A stretch of DNA of 64,000 bases from Kitasatospora phosalacinea (GCF_030268885.1 NZ_BSSA01000007.1:124001-188000), one strand, 5' to 3'. Numbered from the stretch's first letter, positions 19,624 to 28,258 are shown. Numbers and translations: made by a program. Notes: generated by a model not told the origin, from the sequence alone.

Positions 19624-20955
19624 TCAGGCGGCGACGGGCTCGTTGGTGGCCTGGGCCGGGACGGTGGCCGGGCGGTCCTCGGCGAGGAGGTCGCCGGTGG
19701 GGGTGTTGTAGGCGGTGAGGTCGAGGGTCTTCTCGCGGGCGGAGACCAGGATCGGGACGACGACCTGACCGGCCACGTTGGTGGCGGTGCGCATCATGTC
19801 GAGGATCGGGTCGATCGCCAGCAGCAGGCCGACGCCCTCCAGCGGGAGGCCCAGGGTGGAGAGGGTCAGGGTGAGCATCACGATCGCGCCGGTGAGGCCG
19901 GCGGTGGCCGCGGAGCCGATCACCGAGACGAAGGCGATGAGCAGGTAGTCCTTGACACCGAGGTCGATGCCGTACACCTGGGCGACGAAGATCGCGGCCA
20001 GCGACGGGTAGATCGCGGCGCAGCCGTCCATCTTGGTGGTGGCGCCGAACGGCACCGCGAAGGAGGCGTACTCGGACGGGACGCCCAGGCGCTCGGTGAC
20101 GCGGCGGGTGACGGGCAGGGTGCCGACCGAGGAGCGGGAGACGAAGGCGAGCTGGATCGCGGGCCAGGCGCCCTTGAAGAAGTTCAGCGGGTTGAGGCCG
20201 CCGACGAAGCGCAGCAGCAGCGAGTAGACGCCGAACAGGACGATCGCGCAGCCGACGTAGACGTCGACGGTGAGGGTGGAGAAGGGCTTGAGCAGGTCCC
20301 AGCCGTAGGCGGCGACGGACTTGCCGATCAGGCCGAGGGTGCCGAGCGGGGCGAGCCGGATGACCCACCACAGGGCGGTCTGGACGAGTTCGAGGATCGC
20401 CTCGGAGAGCTTGCGGACCGGCTCGGCCTTCTCGCCGAGCTTGAGGACGGCCGCGCCGACGACCACGCCGAGGAAGACGATCTGGAGGACGTTCACCTGG
20501 AGGAAGGCGTCGGCGATGTTGGTCGGGATGATGCCGGTGAGGAAGTCGACCCAGGTGCCGCCCTTCTCCACGCCCTTGACGCCCGCGGTGGAGAGGTTGG
20601 CGCCCTTGCCGGGGTCGGTGAGCAGGCCGAGGCCGAGGCCGACGGCGACCGCGATCAGCGAGGTGGCCAGGAACCAGAACAGGGTGCGGACGGCGAGGCG
20701 GGCCGCGTTGGTGACGTTGCGCAGGTTGGCGACCGAGACGACGATCGCGGTGAAGACCAGCGGCGGGACGGCCAGCTTGAGCAGCTGGACGAAGGTCTTG
20801 CCGATGGTGTCGAGGGTGGTCTTCAGCCAGGACACGTCGCCGGAGCGGGCGATCCAGCCCAGCAGCAGGCCGAGGACGAGGCCGCCGACGATCTGGACCC
20901 AGAAGGGGGTGCGGCGGAGGCGTCCCAGCAGGGTGGGCGCGGGCGCGGTGGACAT
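19624..20955 (-). CDS. Dicarboxylate/amino acid:cation symporter (DAACS family)
   Basis: Na+ or H+ coupled uptake protein of 443 residues. The features of the glutamate-transporter fold are present: eight hydrophobic segments, hairpin HP1 with a serine-rich motif (SRSSVGTLPVTRR), MDG in helix 7 (TTKMDGCAAIYPSLAAIF), and PILDMMRTATNVAG in helix 8. The family includes glutamate, C4-dicarboxylate and L-cystine (TcyP) transporters; I cannot fix the substrate. ATG at 20955. A 118-base gap separates it from a small cysteine-containing ORF that may control it. Confidence 0.92.
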   Translation of the reverse strand: MSTAPAPTLLGRLRRTPFWVQIVGGLVLGLLLGWIARSGDVSWLKTTLDTIGKTFVQLLKLAVPPLVFTAIVVSVANLRNVTNAARLAVRTLFWFLATSLIAVAVGLGLGLLTDPGKGANLSTAGVKGVEKGGTWVDFLTGIIPTNIADAFLQVNVLQIVFLGVVVGAAVLKLGEKAEPVRKLSEAILELVQTALWWVIRLAPLGTLGLIGKSVAAYGWDLLKPFSTLTVDVYVGCAIVLFGVYSLLLRFVGGLNPLNFFKGAWPAIQLAFVSRSSVGTLPVTRRVTERLGVPSEYASFAVPFGATTKMDGCAAIYPSLAAIFVAQVYGIDLGVKDYLLIAFVSVIGSAATAGLTGAIVMLTLTLSTLGLPLEGVGLLLAIDPILDMMRTATNVAGQVVVPILVSAREKTLDLTAYNTPTGDLLAEDRPATVPAQATNEPVAA

Positions 20956-21072
20956 GGGTGTGCGTCTCCGGGGGGTGGTGGAGCAGGCGGGGGGAGGGGG
21001 CGGGGGCGGCGGCACGACGGACGCGGGGCCGGGCGGGGAGGCCCGGGGCCGACAGCTGTGGCGGTCGGTGCG

Positions 21073-21210
21073 TCAGGAGGGGCGTGCCGCCCGCATACAG
21101 CCGCCGGAGCGACAGCGACGCGGGCCGTCCACGGCACCGGGCAGACGCGGGCAGCACGGCACGAGCGGGGTGCTCGTCCCGGCCCGGCGCGCGGCGTCTG
21201 CAGTGGTCAT
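21073..21210 (-). CDS. Leaderless 45-residue cysteine-containing small ORF, possible leader peptide
   Basis: Frame of 45 codons from ATG 21210 to TGA 21073. It has four cysteines (a CC pair at 19-20, then 33 and 38) with many Arg and Pro, no membrane segment and no Shine-Dalgarno. A -10 box TAATGT ends seven bases before the ATG and TTGAAC lies 18 bases further up, so transcription probably starts at the ATG. Placement upstream of a transporter suits a translated attenuator, as described for leaderless cysteine-rich ORFs in mycobacteria. Coding status unproven. Confidence 0.45.
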   Translation of the reverse strand: MTTADAARRAGTSTPLVPCCPRLPGAVDGPRRCRSGGCMRAARPS

Positions 21211-21217
21211 GGCCAGC

Positions 21218-21259
21218 ACATTAGCAACAAACCTTTGAGATGTTCAAAGTACTTGTTTG
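21218..21259 (-). promoter_or_regulatory. Promoter and inverted-repeat operator upstream of the DAACS symporter
   Basis: On the minus strand TTGAAC (21242-21247) and TAATGT (21218-21223) are 18 bases apart. A nested inverted repeat overlaps them: inner arms CTTTGA/TCAAAG (21233-21249) and outer arms CAAAC/GTTTG (21228-21259). The overlap with the -35 box and spacer suggests a repressor site; the regulator is unknown. Confidence 0.6.
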
Positions 21260-21327
21260 AGGTCGTTCCCGAACCACCCTTTCCTGACGGGGCGTCAGTG
21301 GATCACGGGCAGCTTTGACGCCCATCG

Positions 21328-21341
21328 GTTATACGTATAAC
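21328..21341 (+). promoter_or_regulatory. Perfect palindrome in the MFS gene promoter
   Basis: GTTATACGTATAAC, a perfect 14-bp palindrome 34 bases before the MFS start. A TTGACG hexamer at 21315 and TAACTT at 21338 (17-base spacer) form a plausible promoter that the palindrome overlaps. Looks like a GntR- or MarR-type operator; no adjacent regulator gene. Confidence 0.6.
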
Positions 21342-21374
21342 TTGAAGCGACACCCCACCGCCGGAAGGACGCCC

Positions 21375-22574
21375 ATGGGCTACGCCGCACTGCTCCGCGC
21401 CCCGCACGTCGCCCGGCTGCTGCTCGGCACCCTGCTCGGCCGCCTCCCCGCCGGGATGACCGCCCTGGTCGTCGCGCTCGCCCTGCGCGAGGCCGGGGCG
21501 CCGTACAGCCGGATCGGCCTGGCCACCGCCGCGTACGCGATCGCCGCCGCCGTCGGCGGGCCCGTCCTCGGCCGGATCGTCGACCTGACCGGGCAGCCCC
21601 GCGTCCTGCTCGCCTCCGCCGTCCTGGCCGGCACCGGCTACGCCCTGCTCGCCCTCGCCCCCGGCTCCGCGCTCGCCGCCCCGCTCGGCGCCGCGGTCGC
21701 CGGGCTGTGCATGCCCCCGCTGGAGCCCTGCCTGCGCTCGCTCTGGCCCGACGTGGTCGCGGAGGAGCAGCTCGACACCGCGTACGCCTTCGACTCCGCC
21801 TCCCAGCAGGTGCTGTACGTGGCCGGGCCGCTCGCCGTCGCCGGGATCGCCGGGGCCGCCTCCCCCACCGCCGCGCTGTGGACCGCCGCCGTACTCGGCC
21901 TGCTCGGCGCCCTGGTGGTGGCCGGGTCCGCGCCCGCCCGGGCCTGGCAGGCCCCGCCGCGGGCGGCCTCCGCCGGGCTGCTCGGCCCGCTGCGCTCGCC
22001 CGGGCTGGTCCTGCTGCTGCTCGGCCTGGCCGGCGCGGGCTGGGCGGTCGGCGCGCAGAACGTGCTGTTCATCGCGTACGCCGAGCAGCACCCCGGCGGC
22101 CTGCCCGGCGGCGCGGGCACCCTGCTCGCGCTGGCCGCGCTGGCCGGGCTGCTCGGCGCGCTGGCCTACGGCGCGGCCCGCTGGCGGGCCGACACCGCGA
22201 CCCGGACCTGGGTGCTCGCCCTCGGCATGGCCGCCTGCTACCTGCCGCTGCTGCTCCTGCCCGGCCCCTGGCCGATGGCCGCGCTCGCCTTCGTCTCCGG
22301 CCTGGGCCTGGCCCCGCTGCTGGCCGCCGCGTTCGTGCTGGTCGCCGAGCTCGCCCCGACCGGCACCGTCACCGAGGCGTTCGCCTGGCTGGTCACCCTC
22401 TTCGCCACCGGCAACGCCGCGGGCTACGCCGTCTCCGGCGCCCTGGTCGACACCTCGCTGCACGCCGTCGCGCTCTGCGCCACCGGCGGCATCGCCCTCG
22501 GCGGCCTGCTGCTGCTCACCGCCCGCACCCGGCTGCGTCCGGCCGCCGCCCCCGCCGCCCTGGTGACCGCCTGA
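21375..22574 (+). CDS. MFS transporter
   Basis: 399-residue protein with about twelve hydrophobic segments and a short central loop (ARAWQAPPRAASAGLLGPLRS). The motif-A-like loop after helix 2 reads GRIVDLTGQPRVLL. ATG at 21375 has GGAAGGA five to six bases upstream; an earlier in-frame start at 21315 lies inside the promoter and is rejected. Probably an exporter; substrate unknown. It ends one base before the convergent SUKH gene, leaving no room for a terminator. Confidence 0.88.
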   Translation: MGYAALLRAPHVARLLLGTLLGRLPAGMTALVVALALREAGAPYSRIGLATAAYAIAAAVGGPVLGRIVDLTGQPRVLLASAVLAGTGYALLALAPGSALAAPLGAAVAGLCMPPLEPCLRSLWPDVVAEEQLDTAYAFDSASQQVLYVAGPLAVAGIAGAASPTAALWTAAVLGLLGALVVAGSAPARAWQAPPRAASAGLLGPLRSPGLVLLLLGLAGAGWAVGAQNVLFIAYAEQHPGGLPGGAGTLLALAALAGLLGALAYGAARWRADTATRTWVLALGMAACYLPLLLLPGPWPMAALAFVSGLGLAPLLAAAFVLVAELAPTGTVTEAFAWLVTLFATGNAAGYAVSGALVDTSLHAVALCATGGIALGGLLLLTARTRLRPAAAPAALVTA

Positions 22575-22575
22575 C

Positions 22576-23016
22576 TCAGTCCGCCCGCCACCAGTCGCCG
22601 CCGCCCTCGGTCAGCGCCCGCCGCAGGTAGTCCTCCAGCCGGTAGCAGACCAGGGTGCGGCTGTCCGTCTCGTGGTCCCAGACGAACACCTCCTCGCGCT
22701 CGGGCGTGCGCGGGCAGCCGAACAGGTCGCCGCCGGGGCCGCTGCCGAAGAACAGCAGCGGCTCGAACGGCATGTACAGCCGCGCGAGCGACGGGTCGGT
22801 ACGCAGCTGCGCGTTCTCCCGGGCGATCCGTCCCGCGCTCCACACCACCTCCAGGGCGGCGTCCTCGCCGACCCCGCCGCACTCCCGCAGCAGCTCCGCC
22901 AGCCCGCGCGGCAGCCGCTGCCCGAGCGCCCGCTCGACCTCCGCGAGCTCCTCCGGCCCGGCGGGGGCGCCGAGCACCGCGTCCGCCGCGATCCCCGCGA
23001 TCAGTTCACTCCACAT
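22576..23016 (-). CDS. SMI1/KNR4 (SUKH) family protein
   Basis: 146-residue cytosolic protein. Typical SUKH pattern: AEVERALGQRLPRGLAELLRECGGV near the N-terminus (split here by a turn), then LLFFGSGPGGDLFGC and VFVWDHETDSRTLVCYRLEDYLRRAL at the end. SUKH proteins often serve as immunity proteins for polymorphic toxins, but stand-alone copies are frequent in streptomycetes. No toxin gene is adjacent here. Confidence 0.88.
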   Translation of the reverse strand: MWSELIAGIAADAVLGAPAGPEELAEVERALGQRLPRGLAELLRECGGVGEDAALEVVWSAGRIARENAQLRTDPSLARLYMPFEPLLFFGSGPGGDLFGCPRTPEREEVFVWDHETDSRTLVCYRLEDYLRRALTEGGGDWWRAD

Positions 23017-23081
23017 CCGCCCAGTCTCCCCGACCGGAAACCCCTCGCCCGCACCCTCCGCCGCCTGCTTGGATGCGCCGC

Positions 23082-23516
23082 ATGACCAGTTTCGAACTGC
23101 CCGCCGGGTACCGCGTCTCCACCGACCCCGACCGCCTCGACCGGGCGGCCGTGCACCGCTGGCTCTCCGAGGATGCGTACTGGGCGCTCGGGCGGCCCCG
23201 CGAGAAGCAGGAGCGGGCCATCGACAACTCGCTCAACTTCGGCCTGTACGAGGAGGGTTCGGGCGCCCAGGTCGGGTACGCCCGGGTGGTGACCGACCGG
23301 GCCACCTTCGCCTGGCTGTGCGACGTGTTCATCGCCCCGGAGGCCCGCGGCCGGGGCCTGGGCACCGCGCTCGCGGCCGCCGTCCGGGACGAGCTCGCCG
23401 GACTGGGCCTGCGCCGCCTGCTGCTGGCCACCAAGGACGCGCACGGGGTGTACGCCAAGGTCGGGTTCGAGCCGATGACCGAGACCGAGAAGTGGATGGT
23501 CCTCGGGCAGCAGTAG
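23082..23516 (+). CDS. GNAT-family acetyltransferase
   Basis: 144-residue N-acetyltransferase. The acetyl-CoA loop is VFIAPEARGRGLGTALAAAV, and the C-terminal strand pair carries YAKVGFEPM. Start taken at ATG 23082 since TTGGAT seven bases upstream suggests a leaderless transcript; an ATG nine bases earlier is also possible. Substrate unknown. The gene ends 24 bases before the convergent LacI gene. Confidence 0.9.
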   Translation: MTSFELPAGYRVSTDPDRLDRAAVHRWLSEDAYWALGRPREKQERAIDNSLNFGLYEEGSGAQVGYARVVTDRATFAWLCDVFIAPEARGRGLGTALAAAVRDELAGLGLRRLLLATKDAHGVYAKVGFEPMTETEKWMVLGQQ

Positions 23517-23540
23517 GACGCCCGGGCGGCAGGAGGGCGC

Positions 23541-24551
23541 TCAGGCCGCCGCGGTGGAGTCCCGCACCACCAGCGTGGTCGCCAACGGGGCCACCGGCGA
23601 CGGCAGTTCGCCGTCCAGCAGGGCGGCCAGGGTGGCCAGCCCGGCCCGGCCGAGCCGCTCACCGGGCAGGTCGACGGTGGTCAGCGGCGGGCTGAGCAGC
23701 TCGGCCACCGGGATGTTGTCCATGCCGACCACCGAGAGGTCCCGCGGGATCCGCAGCCCCAGTCCCGCCGCGGCCCGGTACAGGCCGGACGCCACCACGT
23801 CGTCGTCGCAGACCACCGCGCCGGGCCGCCCCGGCCCGGCCAGCAGCTCCCGGGCGGCCCGCTCCGCCTCCCGGCTGCCCTCGTTCAGGCTGACCGCCAG
23901 CTCCCGCACCTCCAGGCCCGCGGACGCCGCCGCGAACGCCGCCTGCCGGACCCGGAAGGTGTACGCGGAGTGCGCCGAGCGCAGGTGGCCGATCCGCCGG
24001 TGGCCCAGGCCCGCGAGGTGGTCGACGGCGGCGCGCATGCCCGCCGCCAGGTCCAGTTCGACGGTGGGGCGGCCGGGCCGGTCGGCCGGGTCGGCGTCCA
24101 GGAACACCGCCGCGGTGTCGGCGGGCAGTTCGCCCAGCTGCCGGTCGTCCGGCGAGCACACCAGCAGCCCGTCGAAGCGCCCGGCGGCGGCCGCCTCGGC
24201 CAGCGTCGCCGCGTCCCAGCCGCTGGAGACCACCACGGCCAGGCCGTGCCGGGCCGCCTCCTCGTGCACGCCGGTCAGCACCCGGCCGAAGAACGGCCCC
24301 AGCAGGTTCGGCACCGCCAGCAGCACCATCCCGCTGCGGCCCAGCCGCAGTTGCCGGCCGGCGGCCTGCGGGCGGTAGCCCAGCTCGCGGGCCGCGGCGT
24401 GGATCCGCTCCCGGGTGGCTTCCGAGACCCGGTGCCCGGCGCTGCCGGAGAACACCAGCGACACCGTCGCCTGCGACACCCCCGCCAGCCGGGCCACGTC
24501 ACGGCCGGTCGGGCGGCGCCGCGCGCCCTCGCCGGGCGGGCTGTCCGCCAA
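23541..24551 (-). CDS. LacI-family regulator
   Basis: 336-residue repressor: HTH at residues about 14-36 (TGRDVARLAGVSQATVS), hinge helix region ending GYRPQAAGRQLR, then a periplasmic-binding-protein-like sugar domain (PNLLGPFFGRVLTGV, GLGHRRIGHL, VVGMDNIPVAELLSPPLTTV). TTG at 24551 appears to be the start, six bases after the stop of the DUF4229 gene, so coupling is plausible. No sugar operon is adjacent, so the target and effector are unknown. Confidence 0.92.
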   Translation of the reverse strand: MADSPPGEGARRRPTGRDVARLAGVSQATVSLVFSGSAGHRVSEATRERIHAAARELGYRPQAAGRQLRLGRSGMVLLAVPNLLGPFFGRVLTGVHEEAARHGLAVVVSSGWDAATLAEAAAAGRFDGLLVCSPDDRQLGELPADTAAVFLDADPADRPGRPTVELDLAAGMRAAVDHLAGLGHRRIGHLRSAHSAYTFRVRQAAFAAASAGLEVRELAVSLNEGSREAERAARELLAGPGRPGAVVCDDDVVASGLYRAAAGLGLRIPRDLSVVGMDNIPVAELLSPPLTTVDLPGERLGRAGLATLAALLDGELPSPVAPLATTLVVRDSTAAA

Positions 24552-24557
24552 CGCCGG

Positions 24558-24887
24558 TCAGCCGGCCTGGGCCTGCTGGGCCGCGGCCGCCCGGGCCGCG
24601 TCGTCCGCCGCGTCCTCCGCGGAGTCCCGCGTCACCGCGCGGGACTTGCGGGCCTCGATCCGCTCGGCGATCTGCGCGGACATCTCGTCGCGCTGCTTGC
24701 TCAGCGCCACGTAACTGATCGCCGAGGAGGCGACCGCGGCCAGCGCGAACAGCAGCAGCACGCCGAGCGAGCCCACCACCGGGATCACCTTGAAGTGTCC
24801 CAGGATCAGGGCGACCAGCAGGCAGGCCAGGAAGATGCTGGCCCGCAGCGAGGTGTAGCGGAGCGTGGCGTGGTTCTTGCTGCTCAC
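24558..24887 (-). CDS. DUF4229 membrane protein
   Basis: 109-residue protein with two membrane helices (ASIFLACLLVALILGHFKVIP is one, VGSLGVLLLFALAAVASSAISYVAL the other, each within residues 15-65), then a charged alanine-rich coiled tail (QRDEMSAQIAERIEARKSR). The pattern matches DUF4229, an actinobacteria-specific family without known function. GTG at 24887 has AAGGA nine bases upstream. Probably cotranscribed with the lacI gene. Confidence 0.85.
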   Translation of the reverse strand: MSSKNHATLRYTSLRASIFLACLLVALILGHFKVIPVVGSLGVLLLFALAAVASSAISYVALSKQRDEMSAQIAERIEARKSRAVTRDSAEDAADDAARAAAAQQAQAG

Positions 24888-24960
24888 CGGGATCGTCCTT
24901 CGCTGCCGGGTCGCGCCGGCGGGCGCGCGGGGTCATGGGCCCTCCCAGTGAAGCACGACC

Positions 24961-25488
24961 TCACACCGCGGGGTCGCGCAGGTCGAGCCACATCGTCACG
25001 TCGTCCCGGTCGTCGCCCGGGGCGACCCGGATCGCGCCCGGCACCCGGCCGACCTCCACGTAGCCGCTGCGCCGGTAGAACTCCTCCAGGCCGTGCCCGC
25101 CGCGCAGGGTCAGCTTCAGCCCCGCCAGGCCCCACTCCCGGGCCACCCGCTCCGCCTCCGCGAGCAGGTGCGTCCCGTAGCCGCGGCCCTGCGACTCCGG
25201 GTGCACCATCACCCGCTTCAGCAGCCGCCAGTGGTCCATCAGCCCGAACCGCAGGTCCTCGAAGAACACCACCGCCACGACCCGGCCGTCCGGCTCGTAC
25301 CCGACCAGCAGCCGGTCCGGCCCCAGCGCCGCGAACTGCCGCTCCGCCACCGGCCGGACGTCCTCCACCGTCACCGGCGGCACGAACCCGACCGCGCCGC
25401 CGGCGTTGGAGACCTCCGTCCACAGCGCGGTGACCTCCTCCCGCAGTGCGGGGGTCGGTTCGGGGTCCAGGACGAATCGCAGGCTCAT
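24961..25488 (-). CDS. GNAT-family acetyltransferase
   Basis: 175-residue acetyltransferase. The acetyl-CoA motif is VMVHPESQGRGYGTHLLAEAE, followed by a LKLTLRGGHGLEEFYRRSGY segment (in two strands) typical of small-molecule GNATs. Substrate unknown. The ATG lies nine bases from the stop of the upstream MFS gene, which suggests an operon of the two. Confidence 0.9.
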   Translation of the reverse strand: MSLRFVLDPEPTPALREEVTALWTEVSNAGGAVGFVPPVTVEDVRPVAERQFAALGPDRLLVGYEPDGRVVAVVFFEDLRFGLMDHWRLLKRVMVHPESQGRGYGTHLLAEAERVAREWGLAGLKLTLRGGHGLEEFYRRSGYVEVGRVPGAIRVAPGDDRDDVTMWLDLRDPAV

Positions 25489-25497
25489 GCGGCCAGC

Positions 25498-26817
25498 CTA
25501 AGCGGGCGCCGCCCCCGGTCCCGCGGCCGGCCGCACCCGCCCGCGCAGCGCCAGGCAGCAGCCCACCGCCACCGCGCACAGGCCGCCCGCCGCGTACCAG
25601 GTCGTGTCGTAGTCGCCGAAGCGGTCGCGGGCCAGGCCCGCCAGCCCGGCCACCGCGGCGGCGCCGACCTGGTGCGCGGCCAGGACCCAGCCGAAGACGA
25701 TCGGGGCGTCCTCGCCGAAGTGGCGGCGGCAGAGCGCGACGGTGGGCGGGACGGTGGCGACCCAGTCGAGGCCGTAGAAGACCACGAAGGCGAGGATCGG
25801 CGGCCGCAGGCTCCCGGCGAACAGCGCGGGCAGGAAGACCAGCGAGAGCCCGCGCAGCGCGTAGTAGGTGACCAGCAGCCGGACGGGGTCGAAGCGGTCG
25901 GTGAACCAGCCGGAGGCGATCGTCCCGGCGACGTCGAAGACGCCGATCAGGGCGAGCAGCGAGGCGCCGGTGGTGACGGGCATGCCGTGGTCGTGGGCGG
26001 CGGGGATGAAGTGGGTGCCGACCAGGCCGACGGTGGTGGCGCCGCAGATCGCGAAGGACGCGGCCAGCAGCCAGAACGCCCGCCGCCCGGTCGCCTGCCG
26101 CAGCACCCGCAGCGAACGGGCCACCGCCGACCCGTCGGTGACCGGCGGCGGCGGGGCGGTGCTCGCGCCGTACGGCAACAGGCCGACGTCGGCGGGCCGT
26201 TCGCGCATCAGCAGCAGGACGGGGACGGCCACCGCGGTGGCGCAGAGCGAGACCACCACGACCGCGGTCCGCCAGCCGTGGTGCTCGACGAGCGCGGCGA
26301 GCAGAGGCATGAAGACCAGGTTCCCGGCGGCCCCGGCGGCGGTCAGGACGCCGGTGACCAGGCCCTGCCTGGCCTGGAACCAGCGTCCGGAGATGGTGGT
26401 GGCGAAGGCGCCGGCCATCGAGCCGCTGCCGAGTCCGACCAGCACGCCCCAGCACAGGACCAGCTGCCAGGGGTGGGACATCAGCATGGTGAGGCCCGCG
26501 CCGGTGGAGATGGTGAGCAGCGCGCAGACCACCACCAGGCGGACGCCGAAGCGGTCCATCAGGGCGGCGGCGAACGGGGCGGTGAGCCCGTACAGCGCCA
26601 GGTTGACGGAGACCGCGCTGGAGATGGTGGCGCGGGACCAGCCGAACTCGTCGTGCAGGGCGTCCATCATCAGGCCGGGCGTGGAGCGGAACCCGGCCGA
26701 GCCGACCAGGACGACCAGCGAGACGGCGACCACGATCCAGCCGTAGTGGACGCGGGGGGTGCGGCGGGGCGGGGCGGGGTCACGGGCGGGGGCGGCGGCG
26801 AGGTCCAGTTCCTTCAC
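25498..26817 (-). CDS. MFS transporter, oxalate/formate antiporter-like
   Basis: 439-residue, twelve-helix transporter. N-terminal HYGWIVVAVSLVVLVGSAGF and FGWSRATISSAVSVNLALYGL resemble the OFA/monocarboxylate branch of the MFS, as does MDRFGVRLVVV in the first cytoplasmic loop. GTG at 26817 with GGAG about ten bases upstream. Likely carboxylate transport, but the substrate cannot be read from sequence. It is followed closely by the GNAT gene. Confidence 0.88.
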   Translation of the reverse strand: MKELDLAAAPARDPAPPRRTPRVHYGWIVVAVSLVVLVGSAGFRSTPGLMMDALHDEFGWSRATISSAVSVNLALYGLTAPFAAALMDRFGVRLVVVCALLTISTGAGLTMLMSHPWQLVLCWGVLVGLGSGSMAGAFATTISGRWFQARQGLVTGVLTAAGAAGNLVFMPLLAALVEHHGWRTAVVVVSLCATAVAVPVLLLMRERPADVGLLPYGASTAPPPPVTDGSAVARSLRVLRQATGRRAFWLLAASFAICGATTVGLVGTHFIPAAHDHGMPVTTGASLLALIGVFDVAGTIASGWFTDRFDPVRLLVTYYALRGLSLVFLPALFAGSLRPPILAFVVFYGLDWVATVPPTVALCRRHFGEDAPIVFGWVLAAHQVGAAAVAGLAGLARDRFGDYDTTWYAAGGLCAVAVGCCLALRGRVRPAAGPGAAPA

Positions 26818-26922
26818 CCGTCCGAGTCTCCCGGCCGCGGGCCCGCCCGACGACGGCTCCGGCTGCCACGTCTGCCCGAATTCCGGACACGGGCCCGCCG
26901 GGGCCGCTGCCCGGCGTCCGGC

Positions 26923-26982
26923 CCGCCCGTCCGGACCGGCTCAGTGCCCGGACCGCCCGTCCGGACCGGCTCAGTGCCCGGA
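26923..26982. repeat. Perfect 30-bp tandem duplication
   Basis: Two identical 30-base copies, 26923-26952 and 26953-26982. The second includes the stop codon and last codons of the MFS gene ending at 26971; the first is a copy just beyond it. A recent duplication is likely, without effect on the protein. Confidence 0.9.
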
Positions 26983-28239
26983 CGCGACCACCCCGGCGTC
27001 GGGGGCCCGGCGCAGGTTGCGGATCGGCGGGCTGAGCAGCAGCGCGGTCGCGGTGCCCAGGGTGACCAGGCCGCCGATCAGGTAGACCCGGGTGGTGCCG
27101 AGGGCGTCGACGGCGGGCCCGGCCAGCGCCGAGCCGAGCGGGAACATGCAGACGGAGCCCGCCACTTCGTACGCGTGGATCCGGTTGAGCACCTCGCCGG
27201 GCACCTGGGTCTGCACGCTGGTGGCCCACATGACGCCCCAGAAGCTGATGCCGATGCCGGAGACCAGCTGGGCGGTGCCGAGCAGCGGCCAGGGCAGGCC
27301 CGCGGCGAAGGCGAACTGCTGGACGGCGAACAGGAACAGCGCGGCGGCGCCGGCGGCCAGCGGGCGGACCGGCTTGACCCGGATGGCGAGGACGCCGCCG
27401 ATGATGGTGCCCGCGCCGAGCATGCTGTTGATCACGCCGTAGACCACCACGCCGTCGCGCTTGGCCACGTCGCCGACCACCACCGGGGCGAGCGGGCCCC
27501 AGGAGAGCACGGTGAAGGCCATCCAGATCAGGATGACGCCCCACATCCAGCTGCGGGACCAGAACTCGTGCCAGCCGCCGACCAGGTTGCGCCACAGGCT
27601 GTCGCCGGGCGGCGGGGCGGGGACGGGTCCCAGCCGCAGGGCCAGCAGGCAGCAGGCGCTGACCGCGTACGTCACGGCGGCGATCACCATCACCCAGCCG
27701 GTGGAGAAGGTGATCAGCGCGGCGGCCAGCGAGGGCCCGGCCAGGCCGGTCAGCGCCTCGGAGATCCGCAGCACGCCGTTGGCGCCCTGCACGTCGGTGG
27801 CGACCAGCGGGACGGTGGAGGCGGCGCCGGGCTGGAACATCGCGGCGGCGGTGCCGGCCAGCGCGAGCAGCAGGTAGAGCTGCCAGAGCCGGTCGAAGCC
27901 GTGGAAGAAGAGCACCGCGAGCAGCACCCGGGTGACGAGGTTGAGCAGGTCGGCGAAGATCATCAGCCGCCGGGCGGTGAACCGGTCGGCGAGCACCCCG
28001 CCGAACAGCACCAGTCCGGCGAACGGGCCGAGCAGGAAGGCCATCGCGAAGCCGACCTCGGAGGTGCGGTAGCCGGAGGTCACCAGGCCGGCCGAGACGG
28101 CCACCGGGAGCATCGCGTCGCTGAGCAGCCCGGCCGTGCGGGCGGTGAAGTAGAGCCGGAAGTTGCCCGACCAGATGGCGGGCGTTTTCGCCGTGCTGAC
28201 CAGCGGGGTGGGGGCGGATTGCAGTTCGGGTGCGGTCAC
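26971..28239 (-). CDS. MFS transporter (DHA3/EntS-like)
   Basis: Exporter-type MFS protein of 422 residues from GTG 28239, with about twelve hydrophobic segments. The first loop has the motif GGVLADRFTARRLMIFADLLN (within residues 75-95), and the MFQPGAASTVPLVA segment after helix 4 is typical of macrolide or siderophore exporters of the DHA3 group. An upstream GTG at 28290 is open, but an operator-like palindrome lies between the two. Substrate unknown. Its 3' end is duplicated in tandem. Confidence 0.87.
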   Translation of the reverse strand: MTAPELQSAPTPLVSTAKTPAIWSGNFRLYFTARTAGLLSDAMLPVAVSAGLVTSGYRTSEVGFAMAFLLGPFAGLVLFGGVLADRFTARRLMIFADLLNLVTRVLLAVLFFHGFDRLWQLYLLLALAGTAAAMFQPGAASTVPLVATDVQGANGVLRISEALTGLAGPSLAAALITFSTGWVMVIAAVTYAVSACCLLALRLGPVPAPPPGDSLWRNLVGGWHEFWSRSWMWGVILIWMAFTVLSWGPLAPVVVGDVAKRDGVVVYGVINSMLGAGTIIGGVLAIRVKPVRPLAAGAAALFLFAVQQFAFAAGLPWPLLGTAQLVSGIGISFWGVMWATSVQTQVPGEVLNRIHAYEVAGSVCMFPLGSALAGPAVDALGTTRVYLIGGLVTLGTATALLLSPPIRNLRRAPDAGVVASGH

Positions 28240-28258
28240 GCCCTCAGTTTTGGTGTAG

